A DNA stretch of 64,000 nt from Herbidospora mongoliensis. GTDB lineage: Bacteria > Actinomycetota > Actinomycetes > Streptosporangiales > Streptosporangiaceae. This document shows, piece by piece, positions 49,101 through 56,953 of this stretch (the stretch's first letter is position 1; each line of letters begins with the position of its first letter). The notes beneath the pieces are model-generated. The model was not told where the DNA came from. It saw only the letters and a program-made list of their open reading frames with translations, and did not search any database. The stretch spans positions 346,099-410,098 of the forward strand of contig NZ_BBXD01000017.1 of NCBI RefSeq assembly GCF_001570545.1, written 5' to 3'. The translations under genes and the position numbers were made by a program.

Positions 49101-50471
49101 GGCGTCGTAGGCGCCGACGACGAGCGGAAGGTGGCCGTTGGCGATCGTCCCGGTCGTGCAGGTGCGGTCGGCGTCCGCCTCGTCGAAGCGAGTCTGGCAA
49201 TGAACGCACGATTGATCGCGTTCCAGCCATGCGTGGAAGGTCCCGTGGCGGACGTTCACCGCCCGGAGCTTGATACTCCACGCACCCGCTTGCGCCCACG
49301 GATAGAGGAAGACCTCAATGTGGTGGGAGTGGTTGTTGGGGTCAAGGTAGCGGTGGTAGATGCGGCCGACGACGCGATCGTCCTCGGTGACGTCCACTTG
49401 TTCGCGCAGCCGGACCCGGCGTGTGTGCTGCCCGGTCGGAGAGGCGACCTGGACATCGAACTCGTCCTCTCCGCTATACCAGATCTCCAGTTCGTTGGGT
49501 GTGACATCGTCTTCCTGGGTGATCATGGTCAGGGTGCGGATCTGTTGCGTTTCCAGGCGCCCGCTGGCGTGCGCGCGGGCGTCGAAGTAGTTGCCCGCGC
49601 TCTGGACGACGAATCGGCCGGGAGCTGCCCGGAGCAGGTGGTCGAGCGCTTGTTCCCCGATCGTCTTACCGTCGTGCGGGCCTCCCTGAGTCCCTACGCT
49701 GACGTTGATCACCCACGGCTGCGGGCCTGCGGTACGGGCGATGAAATCGATCGCCTCGAGGATCCTTACCGAGTCCCCGAGGTTGGCCAGTCCGGACGTG
49801 CCACGATCGGCGAGGTGCACGAAGACGAGATCGGCCTCCGGGGCGACGCCGACGGGGCCGCCGCCAAGCCCATTACCTGCGGCGATGTCCATTACATGGG
49901 TGCCGTGTTCGGCGTCGGCCGGGCGATATCCCAATGCGTCGTAGGGATCCATGGCGTGAAGTGCATCGTCGATCTGCTGCCGTGTGTGCAGGACTCCGTA
50001 CCCGTACGGATGGGGCGCGTCGGGCGAGGCGGGCCCGCGCTGGTCCCACAGGGCCAGGATCCGGGTCGATCCGTCGCGGTTCTTGAAGTTCGGGTGGTCG
50101 AAGTCGCAGCCCCAGTCGACGATTCCGATGACGACGCCCGCCCCGGTCAGCGCCAAGCCTGGCGGTCGGCGCACGTCCGCGCGGGTGAGGCTCCTGACGA
50201 GCTCGGGCCCGTACGGCTCCGCCTCGGGGCCGAGCGATCGTGCTGCCTTGAGGCTCACCACGTTCCGGTCCTGGCGTGTGCTCAGAATGGAGCCGACGGG
50301 CAGGCGGCACGTCGCGATGTCGCCGAAGCGCGAGACGATACGGACATCTCTGACGGCCTGGTCCGGCCAGCGGAGACGGATGAGGGCTTCGACCTCGCGG
50401 TCGTCACAGTCGATGTCGGAGCGGAGCAGCTCCCACAGCGCCGGGTCCAGGTCATGGAGCGTTGATTGCAT
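46197..50471 (-). CDS. Subtilase (S8) fused to unknown domains and OmpA-like C-terminus
   Basis: 1424 residues, no signal peptide, no membrane helix. S8 domain about 110-560: Asp119 (VVIGIVDWGCDFDHPNF), His189 (AEHGTHVMDIAAG), oxyanion Asn294 (VVQSAGNYF) and Ser513 (SGTSMAAPHATG), with a 150-residue insert (about 300-450) before LPLVVGAYDAHSATRELAAF. The middle (590-1290) is unfamiliar; AGDLLVRVALGEPGLGHVAV recalls a CHAP/NlpC strand but no catalytic Cys is evident. The C-terminus (about 1300-1400) is OmpA-like: FCFDSALLTPAARQR, MSITGYADKAGSSSYNDELS. Last gene of a four-gene operon, 15 bases after the Ig-like gene. All catalytic residues are present, so an active protease is likely; target unknown. 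Confidence 0.88.
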   Translation of the reverse strand: MQSTLHDLDPALWELLRSDIDCDDREVEALIRLRWPDQAVRDVRIVSRFGDIATCRLPVGSILSTRQDRNVVSLKAARSLGPEAEPYGPELVRSLTRADVRRPPGLALTGAGVVIGIVDWGCDFDHPNFKNRDGSTRILALWDQRGPASPDAPHPYGYGVLHTRQQIDDALHAMDPYDALGYRPADAEHGTHVMDIAAGNGLGGGPVGVAPEADLVFVHLADRGTSGLANLGDSVRILEAIDFIARTAGPQPWVINVSVGTQGGPHDGKTIGEQALDHLLRAAPGRFVVQSAGNYFDARAHASGRLETQQIRTLTMITQEDDVTPNELEIWYSGEDEFDVQVASPTGQHTRRVRLREQVDVTEDDRVVGRIYHRYLDPNNHSHHIEVFLYPWAQAGAWSIKLRAVNVRHGTFHAWLERDQSCVHCQTRFDEADADRTCTTGTIANGHLPLVVGAYDAHSATRELAAFSSAGPTRDGRAKPDLVAPGVRVIAARSAPPDGTGSPELLTCKSGTSMAAPHATGTAALCLQGASYPLAAVEIRALLMRTAQPMADDAAGRSGSGYLDTASAVEALSDLARTETTMNPKLDAAFPNSLSPEMLYRGLMRGGRHSTWINASFDILARPGEAPGLAIEAGDLLVRVALGEPGLGHVAVIADPRLVPHTALGSAHIRSERCGPGLYAIVIENGAIPHSRTDRFARRILDPAGRMPPGQALLRPTSPARPSDVLAEAVTPHCKALWDKRLDKLSPQARVELDTQATLSYLPALQRVQRAIDLGVRDVDLLTDFAYFAAFAQERGYCPIPQGHRFADDWRWLQAEVTAKVGAPSKPPEQDGPVVCVGRGENKTAAPEPENAPDDLTGRYEYTSPGHTQALGALMLNQAGRHVEFSLSPFASPFAPATDRTVSFFAGDLDAQGDFFVVDRAHVERRYLLRIRDAGLEFAESSGGQFVVAHRVESRSTVFPTTVQSISRALDSPVELTKESLSSVHMGPYLYRHEHLPLSQDQAAFLHRQFCSTEFIELVRRAAEATGYRSVGDSARDDLIEKLERFVDKTVNDPANGVHQSDILLARTIVQRMLSQTGFSNGNRRQSCLDWIQMLAQAAERPIGGDSVLGVKPSRGKADTYVYDVNLELGGAAALLGGGLGEMSVRQVEPTAWPNPITLRVWFASFGGSVKFGIDHFRGQATSLLPWARGDFVGRIEQGKAGVGAMAGIVSAQLSAGFLLIYGSGLLPPLTVLSAGPELSTIIEFETNERINPRKWTLKGVGGSIGLDLMIGWTSATKRLDVLDLTRPDQDPLFAVRGGGFRDVHFCFDSALLTPAARQRVRIVSALWRPFLTSPSSTMSITGYADKAGSSSYNDELSRLRAENTLTAFRDILDGSFAVPDVRPSGKGETAASASGERAGAPDRRVEVQLNGLTVLVLDGEPSR

Positions 50472-50486
50472 CGGAGGGGATCTGCC

Positions 50487-51917
50487 TCATTGGACCTCAA
50501 TCGGCATGCGGCGCAAGACGCCGTCGGACCTCGCCGTAATCAGGGCTGTCCCCGCGCTCACGCCTGTGACCTTCCCGGTTGCCTTGTCCACCTTCGCGAT
50601 CGTGGTGTCACTCGACTCCCAGGTGAAGACGGCACTGTCGATGCGCCTTCCTCTGTTGTCGAGAGCGTCCGCGATGAGCTTCACCACGCTCTTCGCGGCG
50701 ATCTTCGACACCCCCGAGACGACGATCTCCCGGATATCGGGCGCGATCGTCGGTAGGGCCTCGACCGGAGGTGTGACCGGGATCTCGGCAGCTGCCTCGA
50801 CCTGCACCGGCCAGCGATGCATGACGCCGTCGGTGCTTGCCGTGATGAAGGCCGCACCGGCGCTCACGCCGATGACCTCGGTCTTGGGGCCGGTTGCCGG
50901 CTCGACCGTTGCGACCGTGGTGTCGCTTGACTCCCAAGCGAAGACGGCACGGTCGACGCGCCTGCCCCTGTCGTCGAGGGCGTCCGCGATGAACATCCTC
51001 GGCTTTCCCTTTACGACGATTGGGTATCCGTGGACGGCGACCTCTCGGACAGCCGACTCGACCTCGATCTGAATCTGGTGCTGCACGCCGGCAGAGGTCA
51101 CCGTGATGACGGCCGTACCCGCGCTCACGCCGGTGACCTCGATGGTCTGACCGCCCGTCGGCTTCACCCTCGCGACCGCGTCGTTGCTCGACCCCCAGGT
51201 GAAGACCGTGCCGTCGATGCGCTTGCCGTTCTCGTCCTGCGCGTCCGCTGTCAAGAGCGCCTGGCGACCCGTGACGATCCTCGGGACGTTGGGGGCCACG
51301 ATCTGCCGGACCTGCTTCGGCCGCAGGCGATCCCCCGCAATCGCCAGTCCTGCGGTGAGGACGGCACCGATCACCCGCGGATCGCCTGCGATTGCCGCAG
51401 CGCCGTTTCCCTGTTTGGCCGGCGACAGGAAAAGTAGCGGAGCGAAGGAGAGCGCCGCCCTGGCGTAGGGATTGTCACCGACGATCTTCGGGAACGACTG
51501 CTGAAACTGGCTCAGGGCAACGCTGGAAAGCGCCGCGTACTCCGATCGCGTGATGCGCTTGCTCTGCGCCTGTAGGGCGCTCTTCATGGCATCGGCCTGC
51601 ACCTTACTGTCCAGATTCAGGTCGCGTACGGCAATCTGGGTCTGCCGCACGGCATTGTGCGCAGTGGGTGCAGGGCCACTCGGTGCCCTGGCCCGCCTGT
51701 TCCTCACCCTCGCCAGAGCCGCCAGCCTCTGGCGCCGTACGGCCTGCTGGCGCGCCTTAACCCGCCTCCTGCGGACGGCCGGTGACACCGCTTCGTCGTC
51801 GTAGCTCTCGGCGTCGTCGTCCACGTCGTCCAGGTAGTCCTCCGCGCTCTCCCCACCTCCGAACAGGTCCAGGGCTTCGAAGTCGCCGTGGTCGAGCCAG
51901 CTGTCAGACATCGCCAT
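50487..51917 (-). CDS. Ig-like (Big_2) repeat protein with acidic N-terminus
   Basis: 476 residues. An acidic start (DYLDDVDDDAESYDDE), a very basic helix (AVRRRRVKARQQAVRRQRLA), a helical region (VQADAMKSALQAQSKRITRS; QFQQSFPKIVGDNPYARAAL) and three Big_2-type Ig repeats: NGKRIDGTVFTWGSSNDAVA/VTGVSAGTAVITVTSAGV, GRRVDRAVFAWESSDTTVAT/VIGVSAGAAFITASTDGV and GRRIDSAVFTWESSDTTIAK/VTGVSAGTALITARSDGV. No signal peptide although such repeats are normally outside the cell. Overlaps the upstream gene by 14 bases. Possibly a structural or adhesive partner of the protease. Confidence 0.82.
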   Translation of the reverse strand: MAMSDSWLDHGDFEALDLFGGGESAEDYLDDVDDDAESYDDEAVSPAVRRRRVKARQQAVRRQRLAALARVRNRRARAPSGPAPTAHNAVRQTQIAVRDLNLDSKVQADAMKSALQAQSKRITRSEYAALSSVALSQFQQSFPKIVGDNPYARAALSFAPLLFLSPAKQGNGAAAIAGDPRVIGAVLTAGLAIAGDRLRPKQVRQIVAPNVPRIVTGRQALLTADAQDENGKRIDGTVFTWGSSNDAVARVKPTGGQTIEVTGVSAGTAVITVTSAGVQHQIQIEVESAVREVAVHGYPIVVKGKPRMFIADALDDRGRRVDRAVFAWESSDTTVATVEPATGPKTEVIGVSAGAAFITASTDGVMHRWPVQVEAAAEIPVTPPVEALPTIAPDIREIVVSGVSKIAAKSVVKLIADALDNRGRRIDSAVFTWESSDTTIAKVDKATGKVTGVSAGTALITARSDGVLRRMPIEVQ

Positions 51918-52320
51918 TCTCCTTCTGATGCTTCGAAATGGTCTTCACGGCCGGATACACGTACGTCGTGAACAGCTGCTGATCGGGAAGGACCCACCCG
52001 GGCGTCCCGGCCCCTTCGCAGAGAGGACACGTGCCCTCCTGTCCCCAGCAGTCACAGGCGCCGACGGCGGCCGCGAACGTGCTGTTCCTGCCTATCAGCA
52101 TCTCGTGCTCCACTGGCCCGCCTGCGGCGACCATGCGGGCGAGGCGGCCGCCCAGCGCCATCGCCACCAGCGACTCGGGGGGTGTGTCGCTGTCGGCGAA
52201 GACACCGTCGCGCGCCAGCTGGTCGAGAATCTGCTGCAGGATCGTCTCGACGAACCCCATGGGGTTGGCCATCACACGCTGGACCAGGACGCCGAGGCCT
52301 ATGGTCTGTTGCACCGTCAT
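51904..52320 (-). CDS. Cys-rich zinc-type protein of unknown function
   Basis: 138 residues. A helical N-terminus (LVQRVMANPMGFVETILQQI), then GACDCWGQEGTCPLCEGAGT with four Cys in CxC-x7-CxxC spacing, likely one zinc site, and PGWVLPDQQLFTTYVYPAVK. I have an impression of similar CxCWG..CxxCxGxGxPGW proteins in other bacteria but cannot name a family. Start overlaps the upstream stop (ATGA), so translation is coupled. Confidence 0.78.
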   Translation of the reverse strand: MTVQQTIGLGVLVQRVMANPMGFVETILQQILDQLARDGVFADSDTPPESLVAMALGGRLARMVAAGGPVEHEMLIGRNSTFAAAVGACDCWGQEGTCPLCEGAGTPGWVLPDQQLFTTYVYPAVKTISKHQKENGDV

Positions 52321-53075
52321 AGCAGGTGCCTCGCTTCCGCCAGAGACTCGTTCTCGGCATCGAGCAGCGCCCCATACAACGCCCGGGCACGATCGGCGGG
52401 GACCGCTGGATCCACACCGAGGTAATCTTCTGCGTCGCGCAGGTACGCGGGCATCTCCTGGCCGCCCCGCAGGAGTTCGTCGGCGTCGGCAGCGGCCTGG
52501 CTGGCGAGCGTGCTGAGCAGGTTCGCAAACGCGCCAACTGGATGTCCGCCGATGGATTTGCGTCCCTCGATCCCCATCGCAAGGGCGAGCAGGCTCTTGA
52601 GCATGCTGCGGTTCTCGAGGAGCACGACCAGCATCCTGGCGGCTTCGGAGCCCTCAGCGACCGAACCCTTCGCAGGCTGGGGCCGGCCGGACTTCGCCTT
52701 TGTCGGCAGGGAGTTAGCCACCACCTTGCCGAGCCCCTGGCCGGCCACCGTACCTCCTGGACCTCCGATGGCAGTGCCGAGCGCTCCGCCCGCGATCGGC
52801 AGGGAGGTCTTGGCCAGCTGCCCGAAAGCGGGAATGGCCAGCGTCTGCGCGGCGCCCTTCTCGATCCTGCTCAGTGCACTGCCCAGGCTCAGCGCCTCCG
52901 CTGCCGTCATCGAGTCGAAGATGTTGAGTAGTGCCTCGTCCATCTCCTCCGGGCTCGCATTGTCGTAATCGTCGACAAGCGACTCGCGGAGTACCTCCCC
53001 CAGGTCTACGAAGTCCACGTCGTCGAGATACTCCTCCAGCAGGTCCAGGTCGTCCTGGTCGTCACTCTCATACAT
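52317..53075 (-). CDS. Acidic/glycine-rich protein, first gene of the subtilase operon
   Basis: 252 residues. The N-terminal 40 residues are extremely acidic (ESDDQDDLDLLEEYLDDVDF). Then come helices (TAAEALSLGSALSRIEKGAA) and a Gly/Ala hydrophobic stretch (SLPIAGGALGTAIGGPGGTV, AGQGLGKVVANSL) that could insert in membrane or act as a pre-toxin-like translocation segment, and a C-terminal helical part (SLLALAMGIEGRKSIGGHPV; VDPAVPADRARALYGALLDA). No signal peptide. The family is unknown to me. Directly downstream of the mirrored heptamer repeats at 53131-53181, so probably activated by the SARP. Confidence 0.78.
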   Translation of the reverse strand: MYESDDQDDLDLLEEYLDDVDFVDLGEVLRESLVDDYDNASPEEMDEALLNIFDSMTAAEALSLGSALSRIEKGAAQTLAIPAFGQLAKTSLPIAGGALGTAIGGPGGTVAGQGLGKVVANSLPTKAKSGRPQPAKGSVAEGSEAARMLVVLLENRSMLKSLLALAMGIEGRKSIGGHPVGAFANLLSTLASQAAADADELLRGGQEMPAYLRDAEDYLGVDPAVPADRARALYGALLDAENESLAEARHLL

Positions 53076-53130
53076 CTCACTCGCTCCGAGGTTGTGGACT
53101 GAGCCCGTTGCGGGAAACGTAGGCAGGGTC

Positions 53131-53181
53131 CGTCACCATGGCGTCACCCCCCGACACCGTCGAGGTGACGCAACGGTGACG
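53131..53181. promoter_or_regulatory. Mirrored SARP-type heptamer direct repeats
   Basis: CGTCACC-ATGG-CGTCACC (53131-53148) and GGTGACG-CAAC-GGTGACG (53164-53181) are two 7-4-7 direct repeats with an 11-bp period, the second being the reverse complement of the first. SARP proteins bind such heptamers about 8 bp before the -10. On the minus strand a TACGTT (-10-like) follows the repeat after 9 bases, towards the four-gene operon. The plus-strand -10 towards the SARP gene is less clear. Confidence 0.75.
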
Positions 53182-53238
53182 CGGCCCGGACAGGCTGCGA
53201 TCCGGGGCGGAATCGGCGCGAGGAACGAGGGCCACGAC

Positions 53239-53958
53239 ATGACAACAACGGCCGCTCACACGCCGCACCGCGTCCGCATCAACCTGCTCGGCGGGTTCTC
53301 CGTGATCGCCGATGGCGAATCCTGCGCTGTGGCGGAAGGATCCCAACGCCTGCTTGTCTATCTCGCGCTCCGTGAACGCCCGCAGGCCCGCACCGCCATG
53401 GCCGCCTCGCTGTGGCCGGACAAAGCCGACAATCGTGCGTGCGCCAACCTCCGCTCGTCTCTGTGGCGGCTGCCAGCGCCGGGCGGGGTCCCGCTTGTAC
53501 GCGCGGCCAATGCGAGCCTCCAACTCTCGGAACACCTCGACGTCGACGTCAAATTGGCCGAGGTCGCCGGCTGGAATCTCGTCCGCGACCCTGCAGGCCC
53601 CGTGGACGACGTCGACTCCTCGCTCTTCTTCCTCGAACTGCTGCCCGGCTGGTACGACGACTGGGTCGTCTTCGAACGCGAACGACTGGCCCAGCTCCAG
53701 TTCCACTTCCTGGAGGCGCTCGCCGACGCGCTGGTCGAGCACCACCATCTCCCACAAGCGCTCGACATCGCGCTGCGCTTGGTCCGCGCGGATCCGCTCC
53801 GAGAAGGCAGCCAGCGAGCACTGCTAGGCGTCTATCTCGCGGAGCGGAACATCGGCCAGGCCCAACGGCAGCTCAAGGCCTACCGCAGACTCATCAACGA
53901 CACGTTCGGTTGCGACCCCTCACCAGAATTGATCGCCATGGCCATACAGGACCGCTAG
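53239..53958 (+). CDS. SARP-type regulator (winged helix plus BTAD)
   Basis: 239 residues from ATG 53239 (GAGGAACGAGG upstream). DNA-binding winged helix: VRINLLGGFSVIADGESCAV, AEGSQRLLVYLALRERPQAR, AASLWPDKADNRACANLRSS, LWRLP. The BTAD domain follows: VDVDVKLAEVAGWNLV, LLPGWYDDWVVFERERLAQL, ALDIALRLVRADPLREGSQR, YRRLINDTFGCDPSPELIAM. It ends after BTAD with no ATPase, as in small SARPs such as ActII-ORF4. Divergent from the subtilase operon with repeats of SARP type between them, so it very probably controls that operon and maybe itself. Confidence 0.9.
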   Translation: MTTTAAHTPHRVRINLLGGFSVIADGESCAVAEGSQRLLVYLALRERPQARTAMAASLWPDKADNRACANLRSSLWRLPAPGGVPLVRAANASLQLSEHLDVDVKLAEVAGWNLVRDPAGPVDDVDSSLFFLELLPGWYDDWVVFERERLAQLQFHFLEALADALVEHHHLPQALDIALRLVRADPLREGSQRALLGVYLAERNIGQAQRQLKAYRRLINDTFGCDPSPELIAMAIQDR

Positions 53959-53966
53959 TGGCCCAG

Positions 53967-54152
53967 TCAGACTCCCTGCAGCCACCGATCGACGATCGCC
54001 AGCACCCCCTCGGGGTCGGTGGCCACCCCACGTTCCGCCTGCTGGCCGTAGACGACATCGCGCGACCACGTCACCGTGGCGCGAAACGCACCATCCTCTC
54101 GCCAAACCTTCACTACCAGCAACGCGGTTGATCTGACTGGGTCTCCTGACAT
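53967..54152 (-). CDS. Small protein convergent with the SARP gene
   Basis: 61 residues: STALLVVKVWREDGAFRATV, TWSRDVVYGQQAERGVATDP, EGVLAIVDRWLQGV. The pattern (V-W-R-E-x-G..R-x-T.., ending in a helix V-D-x-W-L) resembles short uncharacterised proteins I associate with SARP/BTAD loci in actinomycetes. Stop lies 9 bases from the SARP stop. Function unknown; family link is from memory. Confidence 0.55.
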   Translation of the reverse strand: MSGDPVRSTALLVVKVWREDGAFRATVTWSRDVVYGQQAERGVATDPEGVLAIVDRWLQGV

Positions 54153-54289
54153 GCGTCCACGATCGCTCAGCGCCGTCGCCTACGCGTCACCTGCCAGATC
54201 GACTTCTACGTCAAGGGTGTCGGCGAGCGCTGGCCGGTGAGCTGCGGCGCCCAGCCAGCAGGGCGGCCCCCGCGTGCGGGGACAGCACG

Positions 54290-54582
54290 TCCTGGTCAAT
54301 CGCACTCCTGTCGGCTTCCCGACTCCTGCGGTTCCGCCGTCTCGGCCCAGGAGGCAGGGTCGGGGAAACCGGCGCGGCTCCATTTGTCCCGATGCCGGCA
54401 GCACAGGCCGTGGCCTGCGGTGCCGTAGTGGCAGCCCGGAACCGTGCAGGAATCGAGCTCTCTCCGTCCGATCTGCGGCCGGTCTCGGCCTCGGTCTTGA
54501 ACTCCGCAAGGTCTGGCCTGTCGGCCTTCCTCCAGCGCAGGTAGTGACCGTTGCAGAGACCGTGATTGATTAGGTGAGTGCG
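54290..54582 (-). pseudogene. Eroded Cys/His-rich segment, integrase-like
   Basis: Minus-strand pieces in two frames: HLINHGLCNGHYLRWRKADR and CTVPGCHYGTAGHGLCCRHR, DKWSRAGFPDP. Repeated C-x4-C..GLCxxH patterns like these occur at the N-termini of some long actinobacterial integrases and HNH-type proteins. No complete frame remains. The left part of the gap (54153-54289) shows nothing. Confidence 0.35.
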
Positions 54583-54939
54583 AACTAGGGATTTGGCACA
54601 TTTCGTGATGAATACCGGTCCGTAGCCTCGGGCTGGCTGGCCAGGATGCGTCGAGTGCGATGATCGTTGCCTGGGTGCCCTGCTCCCGCACCTGTCGGCC
54701 GTCGAGATCGAGAGCGTTGTCCAGTCCGAGACGGCTGTGAGGGTGGTCGCGCGCACAAGCGTGGTGCCGCTGCCATGCCCGGCTTGCGGGACGGTGTCGA
54801 TCAGGCAGCACTCCCGATACCGGCGGCGGCTGGCCGACACGGCGCTGGGTGAGCGCCGGATGGAGATCTTCCTTTCCGTGAGACGGTTGACCTGCGTGAA
54901 TGAGACCTGCGACAAGAAGACCTTCGCTGAGCAGGTCGA
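54583..54939 (+). mobile_element. 5' fragment of ISL3 copy 1, identical to 44376-44732
   Basis: From CACATTTCGTGATGAATACC onward the sequence is, as far as I can read, identical to the left 345 bases of the element at 44376, through CGACAAGAAGACCTTCGCTG to GAGCAGGTCGA, where the second ISL3 element interrupts it. The outermost end differs by a few bases. Confidence 0.88.
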
Positions 54940-56695
54940 GGCTCTGGCACATATTCCGTGATGGTGCCGGCCGGGTAGGTCTCGGTTCGGGCGTTCTGGC
55001 CGGTAACTGGTCCTTGATCACCAGCATCGGACGAATGTCGATCAAGGATCTGCTGGCCGTCCTGTTTCCGCATCTGGCGTGCGTGTCTATCGACCGGGTG
55101 TTCCGCGCCGGGACGACGTTGAGGATCAGAGCGCGCACTGAGACGCGGCAGGCTGAATGTCCCGGGTGCGGAACGGTATCGCGACGCAGACACAGCCACT
55201 ACGAACGACAGCTGTCGGATACGGCGGTCAGCGGCCAGGAACGGGTGATCCACCTGCAGGTTCACCGGTTCTTCTGCCCTGACGACGACTGCGCCAGGAA
55301 AACGTTCGTCGAGCAGGTCCCCAGGCTGACCGTGCGATACGGCAGACGAAGCCCGACCTTGAGCGATGCCCTGCAAGCGATCGCGTTGGCGCTGGGTAGC
55401 CGTGCGGGTGCCCGGCTCACTGAGCGGCTCGCGGCCCCGGTGAGCCGGATGACCTTGATCAGGATGATCAGGGCGCTACCCGATCCAGTGCTGTCGGGCG
55501 CGCCGGCGGTGCTCGGCGTGGACGACTTCGCGCTGCGTCGCGGGCGCGTCTACGCAACCGTCCTGATCGACATCTCCACCGGCCGCCCGATCGATGTTCT
55601 GGCCGACCGGTCCGCCGACACGCTGGCCGCATGGCTGGGCAACCATCCAGGCGTGGAAATCATCTGCCGCGACCGGGCCGGCGCCTACGCTGAAGGCGCT
55701 GCCCGGGGCGCGCCCGCCGCGATTCAGGTCGCCGACCGATGGCACCTGTGGAGGAACCTGGGCGACGCGGTGGAACGCACCGTCGCCAAACACCGCGCCA
55801 GCCTGCGCGAACTACCGCGCTTCGAGACCGGCCCGGTACCGGCCGAGCCCGCCAACTCCCCTGCCGCACCCGATGCCGCACCATCAGCAGTGCCACGAAC
55901 CAGGCAGGACCGGGTGGCGATCCGCACCCGTCAGCGCCACACCGAGATCCACGACCTGATCGCCCAGGGCCTCACATTGCGGGAGATCGCCCGCGAACTC
56001 ACGCTGGGACGTAACACCGTCCGCCGGTTCGCCCGCGCTGCGAGTCCCGAAGAACTGCTGGTCCGGGACGGCACCGGCAAACAGACCAGACAGCTCGACG
56101 CTTACGCGGTGTTCCTGCGGCGACGCTGGGCCGAGGGATGCACCAACGCCACCCAACTGATGGACGAATTACGCGCCTGCGGCTACCAAGGCGGCCCCAC
56201 CGCCGTCCGCCAATACCTCCGGCCCTGGCGAGTCGGCTTGCCCTCCAAACCTCAGACGCCGAACCCGCCGACCGTCCGGCAGGCCACCCGCTGGCTACTC
56301 ACCAACCCCGCCAACCTCGACCCCGAAGGACAGCACTACCTCGACGCTCTCACCACCGCTTGTCCACAGCTGGCGGCCACTCGTCGGCACGTGCGCGGCT
56401 TCGCCGAGATGATGCTCCACCGCAATGGCCACCAGCAGCTCGAACGCTGGATGAACGACGTCACCGCCTGCGACCTGCCCGAACTCCACTCCTTTGTCAC
56501 CGGGCTCCGCCGCGACCAGGATGCCGTCACCGCCGGACTCACTCTGCCCTACAGCTCCGGCCCCGTCGAAGGCCACGTCAACCGCATCAAAATGCTCAAA
56601 CGATAGATGTATGGCCGAGCCAACCCCGACCTCCTGCGCAAACGCGTCCTAATGGCCGACTAACGGGTCCGCCTCACGGAATATGTGCCAGAGCC
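54940..56695 (+). mobile_element. ISL3-family element, copy 2 (different lineage)
   Basis: Perfect 22-bp inverted repeats at 54940-54961 and 56674-56695 (inner part CTGGCACATATTCCGTGA). Inserted into the ISL3 copy 1 fragment. The right flank does not resume copy 1, so the rest of that copy was deleted. The 254 bases to the right (56696-56949) hold no gene. Confidence 0.88.
55035..56606 (+). pseudogene. ISL3 transposase ending at a premature TAG
   Basis: From ATG 55035 (MSIKDLLAVLFPHLACVSID) 523 residues: zinc part ECPGCGTVSRRRHSHYERQL, FFCPDDDCARKTFVEQVP; catalytic VLGVDDFALRRGRVYATVLI, IICRDRAGAYAEGAARGAP; SGPVEGHVNRIKMLKR then TAG. The same frame continues MYGRANPDLLRKRVLMAD and TAA, exactly the normal ending (KRQMYGRA), so a CAG-to-TAG change removed the last 20 residues. 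The DDE residues are retained; activity is doubtful. Confidence 0.8.
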
Positions 56696-56953
56696 AGTTT
56701 TGAAGAGGCGTTGACAACAGTAGGGGATCTGCAAGGAGCTCCGTAAGGCCGTGCCGACTTGCGGTAGATACGGGGCGGTGGTGCCTGACCGTATAAGACG
56801 CTGACATCCTGCTTGCGAATAGCCCTGTCGACCTTGGGTGAGCTGCAAAGCTATAGCTCAGCGGCGTGATCGCATTTTCTCTAGATGACCCCGATTCCCC
56901 GTGTTTCCCCGCCCCATCGGGCACGCAACGGGCACGCCAAGGATCTTGCCTAG

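Noticed and set aside
48645..50465. A 606-codon frame opposite the subtilase gene
   Set aside because: Composition is Val/Gly/Arg-rich shadow type with no motif, while the minus strand has a complete S8 triad.
53131..53181. Reading the mirrored heptamers as a transcription terminator hairpin
   Set aside because: The loop would be 15 bases, there is no T-run, and it lies between divergent starts rather than after a gene.
46197..54152. Extracellular contractile injection system
   Set aside because: No sheath, tube, baseplate, spike or AAA+ loader genes are in the window, so only the cargo-like character of the proteins remains.
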